Shown: positions 1 to 11,041 of the stretch, piece after piece
Position numbering within the stretch: the first letter of the stretch is position 1
Layout: every line of letters begins with the position of its first letter
Assembly (NCBI GenBank): GCA_003427395.1
Contig: BFEA01000664.1
Coordinates: 308,312-372,311 of the forward strand
Direction of reading: 5' to 3'
Length of the DNA stretch: 64,000 nucleotides
Source: Chara braunii
Taxonomy: Eukaryota > Streptophyta > Charophyceae > Charales > Characeae
Program-made: the position numbers and the translations under genes
Notes under the pieces: model-generated
Told to the model about the DNA's origin: nothing
The model's database searches: none
Seen by the model: the letters and a program-made list of their open reading frames with translations, nothing else

Positions 1-52
<52 letters not shown>
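1..52. repeat. (GA)n microsatellite
   Basis: Pure GA dinucleotide run that starts at or before the window edge. The same GA-then-TTTTCCATT junction recurs near 660, so this run belongs to a larger composite unit rather than standing alone. Confidence 0.97.
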
Positions 53-56
<4 letters not shown>

Positions 57-216
57 CCATTGATTGGTTGGATCATCATTGCCATCATCATCATCATTAT
101 TTTGGTCATCGTATCGATGTGTGTTTATGACAGAGTGTGAAAAAGAGACACAGTTTTCCATTGATTGGTGGATTCGAACCCTGTCATCATTGTCATCATT
201 ATCATCATCGCGCGGT

Positions 217-266
<50 letters not shown>

Positions 267-623
267 AAACACATCGATAGGATCAGCAAAATGTGACGAA
301 TCTATTCGTTACATTTTGCCGATCCTATCGATCTGTATGTGAGTGTGTTTGTCTGTGTACATGTGTGTCTGTGTGTGTGTGTGATACGACATGGGAATAT
401 ATAGTCTGTGCATCTGTGTGTGTGCATGTGGGTGTGCGTGCAAGAGAGAAATTTCCATTCATTGTCGGAGTCCAACCGTGTTATCACCATGATCATGATT
501 GTCATCATCATCATCATCATCATCATCATGTCATCATTGTTGTCATCATCATCATCATCATCATCATGTCATCATTGTTGTCATCATCATCATCACTATC
601 ATGATAATGATCAGAGAGAGAGA

Positions 624-664
<41 letters not shown>

Positions 665-780
665 CCATTAATTGGTGGGGTCCAACCCTGCCACCATCAT
701 CATGATCATTGTCATCATCATGATCATCATCGGCCAAGATCTTTGCAAGTGGGACGAAGCCCCGACAGAGTGAGCAAGCA
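53..780. repeat. Composite microsatellite cluster
   Basis: A recurring block reads (GA)n, then a TTTTCCATTGATTGGTGG-like word, then ATCATC-rich DNA, then (CA)n. The word appears near 54, 152, 660 and, diverged, near 970. Internal simple repeats are (CA)n at about 219-261, TCA/ATC-rich tracts at about 502-598 and GA-rich DNA at about 613-660. The block seems to have spread as a unit. Long translations here (Ser/His runs) come from the simple repeats and are not genes. Confidence 0.85.
273..332. repeat. Near-perfect palindrome between CA and TG tracts
   Basis: Arms 273-301 and 304-332 are 29 bp each, match at 27 of 29 positions and are separated by CT. A (CA)n tract lies outside the left arm and TG-rich DNA outside the right arm, so the symmetry continues into the flanking microsatellites. 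Transcribed, it would form a strong hairpin. A second, more degraded copy lies at about 1130-1171. Confidence 0.9.
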
Positions 781-781
781 G

Positions 782-808
782 TTTTTTTTTTTTTTTTTTT
801 TTTTTTTT
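782..808. repeat. Poly-T tract (27 T)
   Basis: Uninterrupted run of 27 T. It could be the antisense of a poly(A) tail left by a retroposed RNA, but I recognise no gene or SINE on its left side, and no target-site duplication is evident. Confidence 0.9.
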
Positions 809-949
809 GTCCTAATAGGTGTACAAGGGCCCAGTGTCCCTTACATTATTTGCTGCGCTAAAACAGGGTCGCTTTAATGACCATTGCTATGAGCACCCTT
901 TTTTTCCCCTCCATTTTTTTAATTTTTTGAAAAATTGATAATTAAAAAT

Positions 950-1046
950 GGACGACGACGGAGACATATAGTTTTGCATTGATTGGTGGACTCGAAACCT
1001 ATGATGATCATCATCATTATCATAATCGCCCGGTGCACACACACAT

Positions 1047-1117
<71 letters not shown>

Positions 1118-1175
1118 CACACATCTCTAGGATCAGCAAAATATTAACGAATCTATTTGTTACAATTTGGCAGGA
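950..1175. repeat. Second, diverged copy of the composite unit
   Basis: Repeats the order seen at about 152-332: a TTGATTGGTGG word, ATCATC-rich DNA, CCGGTGCACAC, a long (CA)n (about 1036-1122), then the palindrome (left arm about 1136-1152, right arm about 1155-1171, 13 of 17 matches). The shared order shows duplication of the whole unit. Confidence 0.8.
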
Positions 1176-2299
1176 AACAAAAAAGAAAAACACATTTTTC
1201 AGTTCCAAGCAGGGCTACTCAAAACGTGATACCGCATTCGAGCTCGACATAGCGACAGACATTCGTAACAATTCAGTGTTTTTAAAACTCCTACTCACAA
1301 CGGATTAAATCCCATTTCAAAGGAAAGGAAAAAATGCAGAGGAAACAACGTCAACCGCCCCATCGACTAACCAACACTGTGGTTGAAACTTCCACTAACA
1401 CAAAGAGCGAGACAAATTTCGTTTTAGAGAGAGAGAGAGAGAGAGAAATAGAGAAAGAGAACACAATTTCCCGATTCAAACTTTCCTTTTACAAAGAGAG
1501 AGAGAGAGAAAGAGAGGGACAGAGAGAGAAAGAGAGAGAGAGACAGAAAGACGCACCTCGATCTGCCATCGCCACTGTGTATTTTGTCCCTCGCCCACGT
1601 TTGCTCGCTTACATGTCGTTGTGCCTCCAGTCAATCAACGTTGTCCTTCTTTTGTGCACGGCTGCAGTGTGCCCCTCTCCCCTATCCGACCCCTTTGCTG
1701 CCCGGTGTCATTAAGTCCTGCCGCGTCGTCTTTGATGCCACATGCCAGCAACATGTGAAACTCCCATGCTCGCCTCGCTTTCCCGCTACCTTTTATATGC
1801 ATATATTCACATCGCCCCCGTTCTCCCCCTCCGCCCCGCCCGTTGCCTCTTGCCCCCCCCCGTGGCTCCGCTTCGGCCCTTTCGCATCCCCTGCACCACC
1901 TGATCGACACATCAACCCTTCTCTTCTTTCCGTTGCGCACGTGCGCAACAAGACCCTCTCCTCTCTGCGGCCACTATCATTATCTCTTGCCACGTCGTCC
2001 TTCACATACGGATTACCAATGCTCACTATGCTCGCCCGCTCCCTCTTATGCGCACGTGCGCACCTCCCCTTCGACCCTTTTGCATCGGCGCTCATTGGTG
2101 CGCATCGACACACACACACGCGCACGTCGACATGCACACACACCATACACCCGCGCTTCTGCATGCCGGCCTCGCCACCGCTTGCATTTCCACTGCGCGC
2201 GCCCGCTTGGGCCTCCTCGCTATTTGCCTGCTCGCCTTGTACGCACGTCGCTCAGGGCCTCCGCCCCCTTAGCCGCTTCGCTTTTCCGTGCCTTTAGCT
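1176..2299. other. No gene seen; GA-rich then CT/GC-rich DNA
   Basis: GA-rich tracts lie at about 1424-1450 and 1495-1552. From about 1570 to 2300 the plus strand is pyrimidine-rich with scattered CGCAC words. Several frames stay open here (one for 237 codons), but they are Pro/Ser/Cys/Arg-rich with no domain, as expected from skewed composition. I call no gene. Confidence 0.6.
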
Positions 2300-2960
2300 T
2301 CCACTTCGCACGAGCTTATTTTCTAAGTTGAATGACTTGGTCGCCTTGGTTTATTTTGGGATTTTTTTAGTGCGATTGACTTTGTTTTTAAGTTGAATGA
2401 CCCAGTCTCCTTATGCTTTCTTATGGTTTTTGAAAAAAAAGCTTTGGAGCTTTTTGTTTCTAAGTTGGATGACTCGAACTTCTTTTTGTTTATTCTGAGG
2501 GAAATCAGGCGAAGGACCAGACTTTTTTTCTAAGTTGAATGGTTTGGTCTGGGGCGACACACATGTTGGAACCAAGGAATAAACTTTCTAATACTTTATT
2601 ATTATTTTACTTCTGAACAAGCTAGTCCGACTTTGTTTCTAAGTTGAATGGTCTGACGATAGCTTATCATAATGAAAAGAGTATCAATTAAAAATATTAA
2701 TTTGTGGTAAGATTGGGCAGACTGAACTTTTTTAAGTTGAATGGTTCAGTCCTATGCTACCTTAAAAGACTATGAGCAAAAAGGTATATATAACTTGGCT
2801 ACTTCAATAGTTCAAGGCGACTAGGCTTTGTTTCAAAGTTGAATGACCTAGTCATATGCCGAAAGAAGAGAAAAGTAGTAGTGCCCATTTTTGTGTGTAT
2901 TCAATAACCAAGCTAGACTTTGTTTCTAAGTTGAATGATATAGCTTTACGTCTTATGTAA
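2300..2960. repeat. Hairpin array with shared loop and variable stems
   Basis: Eight units share the core AAGTTGAATG (one has GGATG), at 2325, 2390, 2462, 2532, 2641, 2734, 2836 and 2928, spaced 65-109 bp. The core usually follows TTTGTTTCT. In later units it is flanked by short inverted repeats whose sequence differs from unit to unit: GACTGAAC/GTTCAGTC (2720-2727, 2744-2751), GACTAGG/CCTAGTC (2819-2825, 2847-2853), AAGCTA/TAGCTT (2910-2915, 2941-2946). Stems change while pairing is kept. The first three units pair weakly. Function unknown. Confidence 0.8.
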
Positions 2961-3235
2961 GCTGGGTATAAGGGATAAATCATTAAAAGACTGCGAATTG
3001 TTGTTGACAAGGTTCAACCTTGGGACTTGGTGAGAGTACTTATCATTGTGGTATGGACTTGCATGTGGCTTAGTGTGAGCTGTACTTAGTCAGATTTTCA
3101 GTTTGATAGGTACTTGTTTTAGTTGCTCGCCACATACTAGAGCTATAAGAGTTAGTTCAATTTTTACATTTTCTGAGCTAACTTTTTTTTACTTAGATCA
3201 ATTATCGCATTTTATGCGATCATTTATTAAACTTG

Positions 3236-3655
3236 GCTTTGTATAAATTTTGGAAAACTACTTTCTCTACGGGAAGCATGATCGGAATTTCTACAAATCC
3301 AAGGAGTTAGATAAATTTTGGCTTTCAAAATTCAAATTTTGTCTGAGTTTTATGTTTGGCTTACTAGAAATCCGAAAAACCTTCTTTTCTAGTGGAAGTG
3401 CTACCCAAAGATTTGCTAATATAGGGAGTTAGACGAAATTTAACCTTTGAATGTCATAATCATTTCAAGTTCTTTGTTTTGCTTTGTTTAAATTTTGGAA
3501 AGCTACTTTTGGTACGGGAAGCGCTACCAAATCTAAGGAGATAGTCAAATTTTGTCTTCACATGAACTCAAGTGTTACTTTGAGTTTTTATCTGACTTAT
3601 TATAAATTTGGGAAGTCTACTTCTTTAAAGGAGATGCTGCTCAAATTTTTTATCT
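3236..3655. repeat. ~120-bp tandem repeat, second hairpin family
   Basis: Four units recur at about 120 bp. Each carries a small hairpin of the form CTT(Y)n..(R)nAAG at about 3258, 3380, 3502 and 3621, then GC(T)NCC and an AAGGAGTTAGA-like word. The family resumes at 14496-14730, beyond the retrotransposon block, so that block appears to have landed inside this array. Confidence 0.75.
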
Positions 3656-4229
3656 CAAGCTAGGCTTCATTTCCTTGCGCACGGGTGCCCTCGGGTTGCA
3701 CGGATCGTTGCACGGACGCACGGTCGTGCAGGTCCCCCGTACGGGCCCCGTGCGGCCCTAGCACGGTGTGCCTTGGGGGCAATTTTGGGGAAGTCGGGCC
3801 TGGTGTTGGCAGTGCATGAATTTTTTAAGGCCCCCCCGCGCATCGAATTTTTTTTTCGGCGCGCAGGGGGGCCTTGAAAAATTCGGTCTTGGACTCGTTG
3901 TGGGGAAACCCAAGGAGGGGTCACCTGTTCGTCATTGAAGCCAGGGACAGCGACGCCTGTCACCCGCCGTGCCCGCTTCAGAGGTCCTCAACGACGATCA
4001 GGGAATGGGGGTTGCATTGCCTGTCCCGCACCCTTCTTGTGAGCTGGACCTGTGGCCCTTTTCTCAGAACTGTAAAAGGAAGGAAAAATAAAAATAAAAT
4101 AAAATAAAATAAAATAAAATAAAATATACTTTCTCTTTTTTTTCCAATCGCAGGACGAGGACACCGTGTTACCTGTTCTACCATTGGAGTTGCCTCGACA
4201 ACAAAAGAAATAGACATGTGAAGATTTGT
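3656..4229. other. No gene seen; GC-rich segment and (AAAAT)n
   Basis: 3675-3790 is rich in GCACGG words. 3790-3900 has GC-rich blocks with T and A runs. (AAAAT)n spans about 4087-4125. No supported coding frame on either strand. Confidence 0.5.
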
Positions 4230-4969
4230 GGTATCTTGATCATATGAAACATTGATGATTTCCGTTCCCTGTTGTCATGATGCATCCCAGAATCCAAATT
4301 TCACAGCGCCAGGTTGCTGTACGAGGTAGGCGTTCGACAATACTTAAATGGGCGCATGCGTGATACTTGTCCTACTCGCTTGCCGTTGTTCGCACGATAC
4401 TTGATTTGCACTCTCAATTGGAATATTCATCGCGATGTAATCCATTCAACAGCGTACATCCAATGTCCACAGGGAAGATGACCTTCATCATCACTACCCG
4501 GATTTAAGTATGCCAACCAACAGATACAACCTCGATGAGCAGCCCATGCCAAAGTCACACGCTCTCCCGGTTTGTCTATGAAACCCCATTGTGACAAGCA
4601 GAAGAGGTAGTCGCCCAGTTACAAACTGGGAATTACAATAATAATGAATCTTCCATTAGCGCAAGGCAGGTTACACTGCTAATTTCATTGACCCTCGTGT
4701 GCTGCAACCCACTCAACCGTTTACTGAACGGGAGAAAGGAGGATGAATCTTCAGCTAGAAGATGGCAAGGTTCATCATCATCGTCCTAGTTTCAACGCGC
4801 AGCGGCCTCCTCAGCTAATCAGCAAAGGAGGGTAATGGGAAAGTGACTTCAACAAGTATCTGGAAAGATATGCTGCAATATTCTGTTTGCAGTGTGTTGT
4901 GCCCCGCTCCATCGAATGAATCTTCCGTTTGATCATGGCGAGACACCGCGATATTCATGGCCTACTTTC

Positions 4970-5037
<68 letters not shown>

Positions 5038-5038
5038 N

Positions 5039-5073
<35 letters not shown>

Positions 5074-7429
5074 CCCCCCAGCTAAAGCTCCCAACAGCAA
5101 AGGGATCAGGCTCATAGGCCTCGTCAGATTCGTGCACTGTATGTTTTTGAACACCACGGGTGTGTAGTTAAGTGTGTGTGTGAATGTGGCGAATACTTCT
5201 TGGCCTCTCTCACACTCGAACTGGGATGAACTTAGCCATGCTTAGGGCCGGGTTCGCGGTGTTGATTACAATAGCTTATTATCTCCTCTTCCAGGCAGGC
5301 AGGTCCCCTCTTCTCCCTCATGATCTCTGTCTCACCCACTCTTTTGTCATCTCCTTGGCCCGTCGCTGTCAGTTTGTGTCAATAGATCAACAACCGATCA
5401 TGCTTGAACGTAATTTCCCGCACTTAGACCCACATTCACTCTGTGTTCATCTCCCCCTCACTCATTCAAACCCTCGCTGACCATCCTTCCCACTTCTCCC
5501 TCTCACTATCCCACAGACACGCACTCACTCACTCTCTCTCCCTCAATCCCTCTCTTCTCTCTCATGCATCCGACTGTGCACTAGGCCGCTAATTCCCTTC
5601 ATGCTCCACATACTCGCTCTCTCATTTGTTCACAAGCTCCCTCTCTTTCTGTCTGTCTCAATCTCCCTCTCACTCACTCTCTCTCAGTCTCATGTCCTCT
5701 CACTCATGTATCTGTGCCATCACTGCGCGCTCTCGAGCAGCAACTCCTGAGCTTGCATTGACTGCGAGCAGCCCCAAGCTCGGACAAACGGGCACACCCG
5801 CAGCGCCAGTCTCGTTCCATTGTTCTCCGTTCGTCTGCCCCACTATTCCTTGTTTCACTTCTAATTTGGATGTGTCTGGTGATGATAACCGTCTGTTACA
5901 CTCACGAAATGAAATAAAATAAAAATAAAATAAAAATAAAATAAAAGAATTTCAAACGAGCGTTTTCTGTTGAATCTTACCGTGTTTGCAGCCTGATACA
6001 CCAACAACATGCATTGGGTATGAACTCTTTTCCGCCCATCTGGACGTCAATCTCCCCCTCGTCAGAGTGTTGTCGTCACCCACACACACACTCAGTTAGT
6101 TACTTCTGCCTGAGGATTACACGGGCTCACATCCAGATGAACCTGGCCGCACTTACTGCCAGTTTCATGGAATTCGTTACACAACCATTTCCCTTGTTTG
6201 CTAGCACCCGCTCGCACTCTCCCCTTTCTCTCCAGTTCCCTCTCCTCTCTCTCTCTCTTAGTTCATCCCAATCAAAGACTCTCTAGACTCGAGTCGTCGA
6301 TTCAAACTTCGCTACTTTGCATTGTTCCTGGGCCAAACATCATCTTGGTTTGCAAATTGGTCACCCATGAGTACGTCAGACAGGTCACCTGGTCCAATGA
6401 GTCAGACTTGAAACCTTGTCCGCTGACTTGAGACCTCGTTCGATGACATGAATCCTGGTGCAATACCATGGAACTTGGTTCTGTGACTTAAAACCTCTTC
6501 ACAAATGGGTGTCCGTCGTCTCTTCTCACTGCAGTTCGCCCTGCACTCTGGTTGCTCACACGAGGGAGCACATTTGCTGCATTTCCTCACTGTTGCTTGT
6601 GCGTGAACTGCGTTCCTTCTGGTCTCCTCTAGTCCAAATCTCCCTGGAGTCATGACTCGCCTTCTTCACTCTGTCCTGGTCTCTTGGGTGTAGCAGCCAT
6701 GTCCGCCATGGCGGGAGCCCGCTTGCTCACGCGGACAGACACCAGCCATCTCGCTGCGGTCTCCTGCGGTCGCGGTCCGTGCGCTGCTGTCCCTCTGGTC
6801 TTCGCCCTTGCTGTGGCAACGGTCGCCTTGGTCACTCCCACCAGTTGTGCAGTCCCCTTCTCTCTCACTCTCCCTCTCACACGCAGTCTCTCGCTCCCAC
6901 TGTGCAGTCCCCTTCTCTCTCTCTCTCCCTCTCACACGCAAGTAACCGCCTGAGCGCCGACGCGTCTCCGCCTTGAGCTCGTCTCCCACTCTGCAACTGC
7001 TTGACGTCGGGCACACCTGGCATGCAATCCATCAGTCCCCCGTGCAACAGTCTGCACATCGATGTTTCCACCCTGAGCCCGGTATCGCGGGTACGCCTTG
7101 GACACTGTCCCCCTTTCTCCCCTGTCCGGCCCTATATTCATTGAGCATCTGCTTGTACAGTCGAGACCATCGGCACCAGGCTCAGCACATGCTCAATGCG
7201 GGTGGTACGTGAGCACCGCCCTCGAGCCAACAGATGGGTGTCGTAGTACCAAGGCCCTTAAGGCCCATGCACGTCACAGCCGGGCTAGTTCTCAGTTAAT
7301 CCGCTGGTCAGTTGCGCCTAAATGTCTGTCCCCACTGCAGTAGCCGATTCCGCTGGTTCCGGGGCCGGACTCAAACAATCATTGAGAAATAGGGACCACG
7401 GACCTGCTGCCACATAGGGGCGAGCAAAA
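4230..7429. other. No gene seen; low-complexity, CT-rich region
   Basis: Holds (CT)n at about 4976-5071 with one N at 5038, further CT-rich DNA at 5480-5700, (AAAAT)n at about 5911-5945, a 20-bp minisatellite (separate entry) and CT-rich DNA from 6840 to 6950. Open frames are short and compositionally biased. Nothing resembles a retroelement domain. Confidence 0.55.
6388..6495. repeat. 20-bp minisatellite, about 5 units
   Basis: Diverged units start with CCT or CTT and read roughly CCTNGTNCNNTGACTTGAAA. They begin at 6388 (a longer 26-bp first unit), 6414, 6434, 6454 and 6474. Confidence 0.7.
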
Positions 7430-8760
7430 TGCCGTACTATCACGAACCTGAATAGCCTGCACCGCTCTGGTGCTGAGTCTGACCGAACCTGAAGAGCAGA
7501 GTTGGGCTGCTGTATCACGCCATCTCAGGACCGTGCAGCCAAGATGTTAAAGTTCCAACCCTGTCATAAACTGTTGTAGTGGCCGTTGCCAGGTAATAAA
7601 TCGCCGCAGTGTCCCAAACCTGAGTATAAGTCACGGTAACGGCACCGAAGCTGAAACGAGGTATCACAGTAGGAGCGAGTCCGAAATAAACTGATGTTGA
7701 ACCAGAAGCAACTGTCGTACCGGTTCCGGCCCTGGAACTGAATTACTACAGTGCCCGCAATATGTCTCGGTAATGGCCTCAATCCTGAAACAAACTGCCG
7801 TGGTAGCGCCGAACGTGAAATAAGTACCCGTGATGGCGCCGATTCAGGAATGACTGTTGTCAAGGTCCCGTACTTGAAATAAGCCTCCGTAGTGCTGTCG
7901 AGCGTGAAAATGCTATCGTGGGATGTGCCAAACCGACGCCGACCCTGAAATATGGTGGAGCAGCGGTTTCGGACCGTGGCTGGCTTCAAACCTGAAATAA
8001 ACTATCGTAGGGGTTGTGGTCCCGAACATAGATCACCGTTGCGTCCCCAGGGCCGCCGTGCCCATACCGAACCAGAAACACGCCGGACTCCGTAGGATGC
8101 AGCCACTCCATAACAGTGTAGAATCTCTTTGAACCCCCTTACTCGTACCAAGCCACATCCCATACTCTCTACCCAAGGTAGCACCACCCCAGGTGGTCCA
8201 TGCGACTCCCGCTCTCAGAACACCCCAACTGTGGCAACGTTAGTATTCAGGCAACAGGGAAAGTGACGCAGGATTCCTCGACCATCAGCAAAAGTGAAAA
8301 CTGTTAGAATCCGAGGAAAATGATCAATCCAGGGTCAGTGCTGACGGCGGGTATTCAAGGCGAAATAAGGCCAATCTCTCAATAGTCGTGGGTTCCCGCC
8401 CCTTTGATCGTTTTTTTTTATCATTCTTCCTTCTCCTTAATTCTATTGTCGGAAATAGCAAATCAACCGTAAATTCCCCAAAATTAAATTTCGAGAAAGT
8501 TTAAATAAATGGCCGAATTTTTTTTGTTTCTTTCCAATTTTTCCATGTTTAATCTTTTTATATGTTTTTAATTTCTCTGCCGGGAACACAAAATAACAAG
8601 GATATTCCCCCTAGAATCAAATGCCACGAAAAATAAAGAAATTAAGGGATATTATATTTTTCCTTCCTCCACTTCTGGCCTTGATCCCTTTTCCCCATCT
8701 TTAATTGTGGTACTAATATGGGCAAAAATTTGAGGCTTCATTTCGGCCCCGGTCGCGCCT
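7430..8760. repeat. Dispersed repeat R1, copy 1
   Basis: Contains a degenerate tandem array (about 7555-8060, unit near 30 bp around CCTGAAATAAACT and GCCGAAC), then AT-rich DNA with words such as TCGGAAATAGCAAAT, ending in GGCTTCATTTCGG. The same order, including a stretch around GAGTTGGGCTGCTGTATCA and the GGCTTCATT end, recurs at 22975-23935. No coding capacity recognised. It could be a non-autonomous element or an old LTR. The chromovirus RT fragment starts immediately to its right. Confidence 0.7.
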
Positions 8761-8761
8761 A

Positions 8762-9576
8762 GTGCGGCCACTCATCTCGTCGTCTTTGAGGGTTGCTCGT
8801 AAAGTTCAGCGCGCCCAAAGTCTCCTGCGACAACACAAGTTCAAGATCAACGGTGAGAAGTGCGAGTTTGGTCGCACCCGTGTCGTGTACTTCGGTCATG
8901 AGATCTCCGCGGAAGGGTTGAAGCCCGATGACGCGAAGGTGGCCGGCATTCGTGAACTGAGATGAGATCTTTCTTAGGAATGACAGGCTACTATAAGACT
9001 TTTGTTAAGAACTATAGCATAGTGGCCGCTCCTTTGACTGATCTGACCCGTCTTGAGACCTCGTGGGAGTGGATAGATGAGTGCGAGGCTGCTTTCAGAC
9101 ATATGAAGCATGCGTTGATGCACTACGAGGTCTTGAAACTTCCTGACCCTGACAAGCCGTTCATAGTCACCACGGATGCCAGCCAATATGGCATTGGCGC
9201 CGTGCTCGCGCAGCAGGAGGGGCCAATGTTGAGGCCTGTAGAGTACATGTCCAAGAAAATGCCGTCTCAGAAATTGGCTAAGTCCACCTATGAGAAGGAA
9301 CTCTATGTGGTTTACAAGGCTATGACCCATTGGAGACACTATCTCCTTGGGAGATTCTTCATCCTCAGGACTTATCATCAGACTCTGAGATGGATGAGAA
9401 CCCAGCCTGTACTTTCTGACGCCCTCAAGCGTTGGATCGAAGTCATTGAACAGTATGACTTTGACCCTCAGTATCTGAAAGGGGAGTACAACAAGGTTGC
9501 GGATGCCTTGTCGCGTAGACCTGATTTCTCAGGTGCGCTGATTACCGAGTTTAATCTGATGGACCATGTTACTTAG
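8762..9576 (+). pseudogene. pol: Chromovirus A pol: RT end and RNase H (broken)
   Basis: Begins inside reverse transcriptase: the palm and catalytic boxes are missing, and the C-terminal palm motif with YFGHE is at about 8889. A frameshift near 8962 leads into the connection and RNase H region: RSFLGMTGYYKTFVKNY, then TTDASQYGIGAVLAQ (RNase H first Asp) and STYEKELYVVYKA (Glu), ending near KVADALSRRPDF. A TAG follows at 9574. This domain would degrade the RNA strand of the RNA/DNA hybrid. The 5' truncation abuts repeat R1. A close paralogue of the RNase H tail lies at 11959. Confidence 0.9.
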
Positions 9577-10510
9577 TCCTTGGTGGAAGCGTATCGCGAG
9601 GACCAGTTTATGTCCGAGATCATACGCAGACTCCAGGCAAAGGACAAGAAGACCTCTGCCGAGTTTGAGTTGGTCAATGGCTTGTTGTTCCTTGAGAAGG
9701 ATGGGAATAAACGATTGTGTGTCCCAGTGTAGCGAGTCTTTGCGTAGTTTGTTTTTAGGTGAGTGCCATGATGCCACCGGCCATTTTGGGTACAAGAAGA
9801 CCACAACCAATCTGCTGCAGCGGTTCTGGTGGCCCACGATGATGCGAGACGCCCAGCTGTACGCGGAGAGTTGTCAGGTATGTCAAAGAGACAAGCCCCG
9901 TACTCAGGCTCCTCTTGGGCTCCTGAAGCCCCTTCCGATTCCGGAACGGCCTGGTGAGAGTCTGTCCATGGACTTCATGGATACTTTGATCACCGTCAAG
10001 AGTGGGATGCAACACATCTTCGTCATCGTGGATAGATTTAGCAAGTATGCGAGGCTAGTGGCAATGCCTGAAACAGCCAGAACGAAGTATGTGATCAGAA
10101 TGTTTGAAGAGAACTGGGTCAGGGACTGCGGTTTACCGAAGTCTATTATTAGTGACAGGAATGTCCGGTTCACCAGCGAGTTGTGGAAGGCCGCTGCTGC
10201 AGAGCAAGGAACTCAGTTGCAAATGCCCAACCAGGTGGATTGGGATGAGAAGCTTGCTCTCATCACCAGCTTGTACAACAACGTTGTACACATCGCCACC
10301 GGGGTGAGTCCAAACAGCTTACTGCTAACATTCAAGCCTAGACTGCCCCTACACTTCCTTCTTTCTGAGATAACTACTGCTGCACCAGGTACCTTGGAAT
10401 TTGCGTACCGCTATGAACAAAAGATGCAACAGGCTCTAGAACAGATGCAGAAGGCGCAGGCTGCAAGGGTCGAGTCTGAAAATAGACACCGTCGGCCTTC
10501 TACATTTTAG
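9577..10510 (+). pseudogene. pol: Chromovirus A integrase (frameshifted, DDE Glu deleted)
   Basis: The N-terminal zinc-binding module is intact (HDATGH spacing, then CQVCQ). The core shows the first catalytic Asp in SMDFMD and the second in ISDRNVRF. The segment that should carry the catalytic Glu is absent: compared with the sister copy, 28 codons (12713-12796 there) are missing in frame. A frameshift lies near 9730, where the reading frame passes a TAG into RESLRSLFLGE-like sequence. Integrase would insert the cDNA into chromatin; this copy cannot be active. Confidence 0.9.
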
Positions 10511-11041
10511 GTTGGGGATAGGGTCTGGGTTAAGTCGTCAGAACTGGGAAAGGAGCACGGGATCTCCCGCAAACTCATGCCCCAGTACTTTGGACCCTGG
10601 GAAGTCTTGGATATCGTTGGGACAGATCCGGATGGGCCATCTTATGTTATCCGGATCCCTGGTCATATCCGTACTTACCCTGTCTTTCACGCCTCCAAGC
10701 TGGCATCTTTCAAAGATACTGATCGGTTTCCATCTCGTCGCTCAATGCTGCCCCCAACCATGGATGGAGAGGTGGACATCGATGATATTGTGGATCACAG
10801 AGAGCTGCCGGTATCAAGACCAGCAGGCAGGGGAAGTCCTTCGAAACTGAAGCTGCAGTACCGCGTTCGGTTCCGACATCACTTAATGATCCAAAGGAGG
10901 ACCGCTGGTTCACCAGGGAAGAGCTCATGCAGACCGCTCCTCAAGTTGTAACCCAATACGAGACATCTCTGCAGAAGGGAAAGCGCCCTATTATCGAAGA
11001 TTGAGCTTCTCAGAGGACTGTTGAAGCTAAGGAGGAGGGAA
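10511..11041 (+). pseudogene. pol: Chromovirus A integrase tail with chromodomain-like end
   Basis: After a stop at 10508-10510 the GPY/F-like region continues (MPQYFGPWEVLDIVG, then YPVFHASKL). A chromodomain-like segment follows: DIDDIVDHRELP, then LQYRVRFRHH. In sister copy B its last part continues through DRWFTREELMQTAPQ; here a frameshift breaks it near 10890. Chromodomains in chromovirus integrases are known to steer insertion to marked chromatin. The purine-rich AAGGAGGAGGGAA just before 11042 fits a polypurine tract. Confidence 0.8.

Noticed and set aside
887-1122. Val-Cys repeat protein on the minus strand
   Set aside because: Translation of (CA)n.
1584-2297. 237-codon open frame, Pro/Ser/Cys-rich
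   Set aside because: Frames are open on both strands in pyrimidine-rich DNA, there is no domain, and composition explains it.
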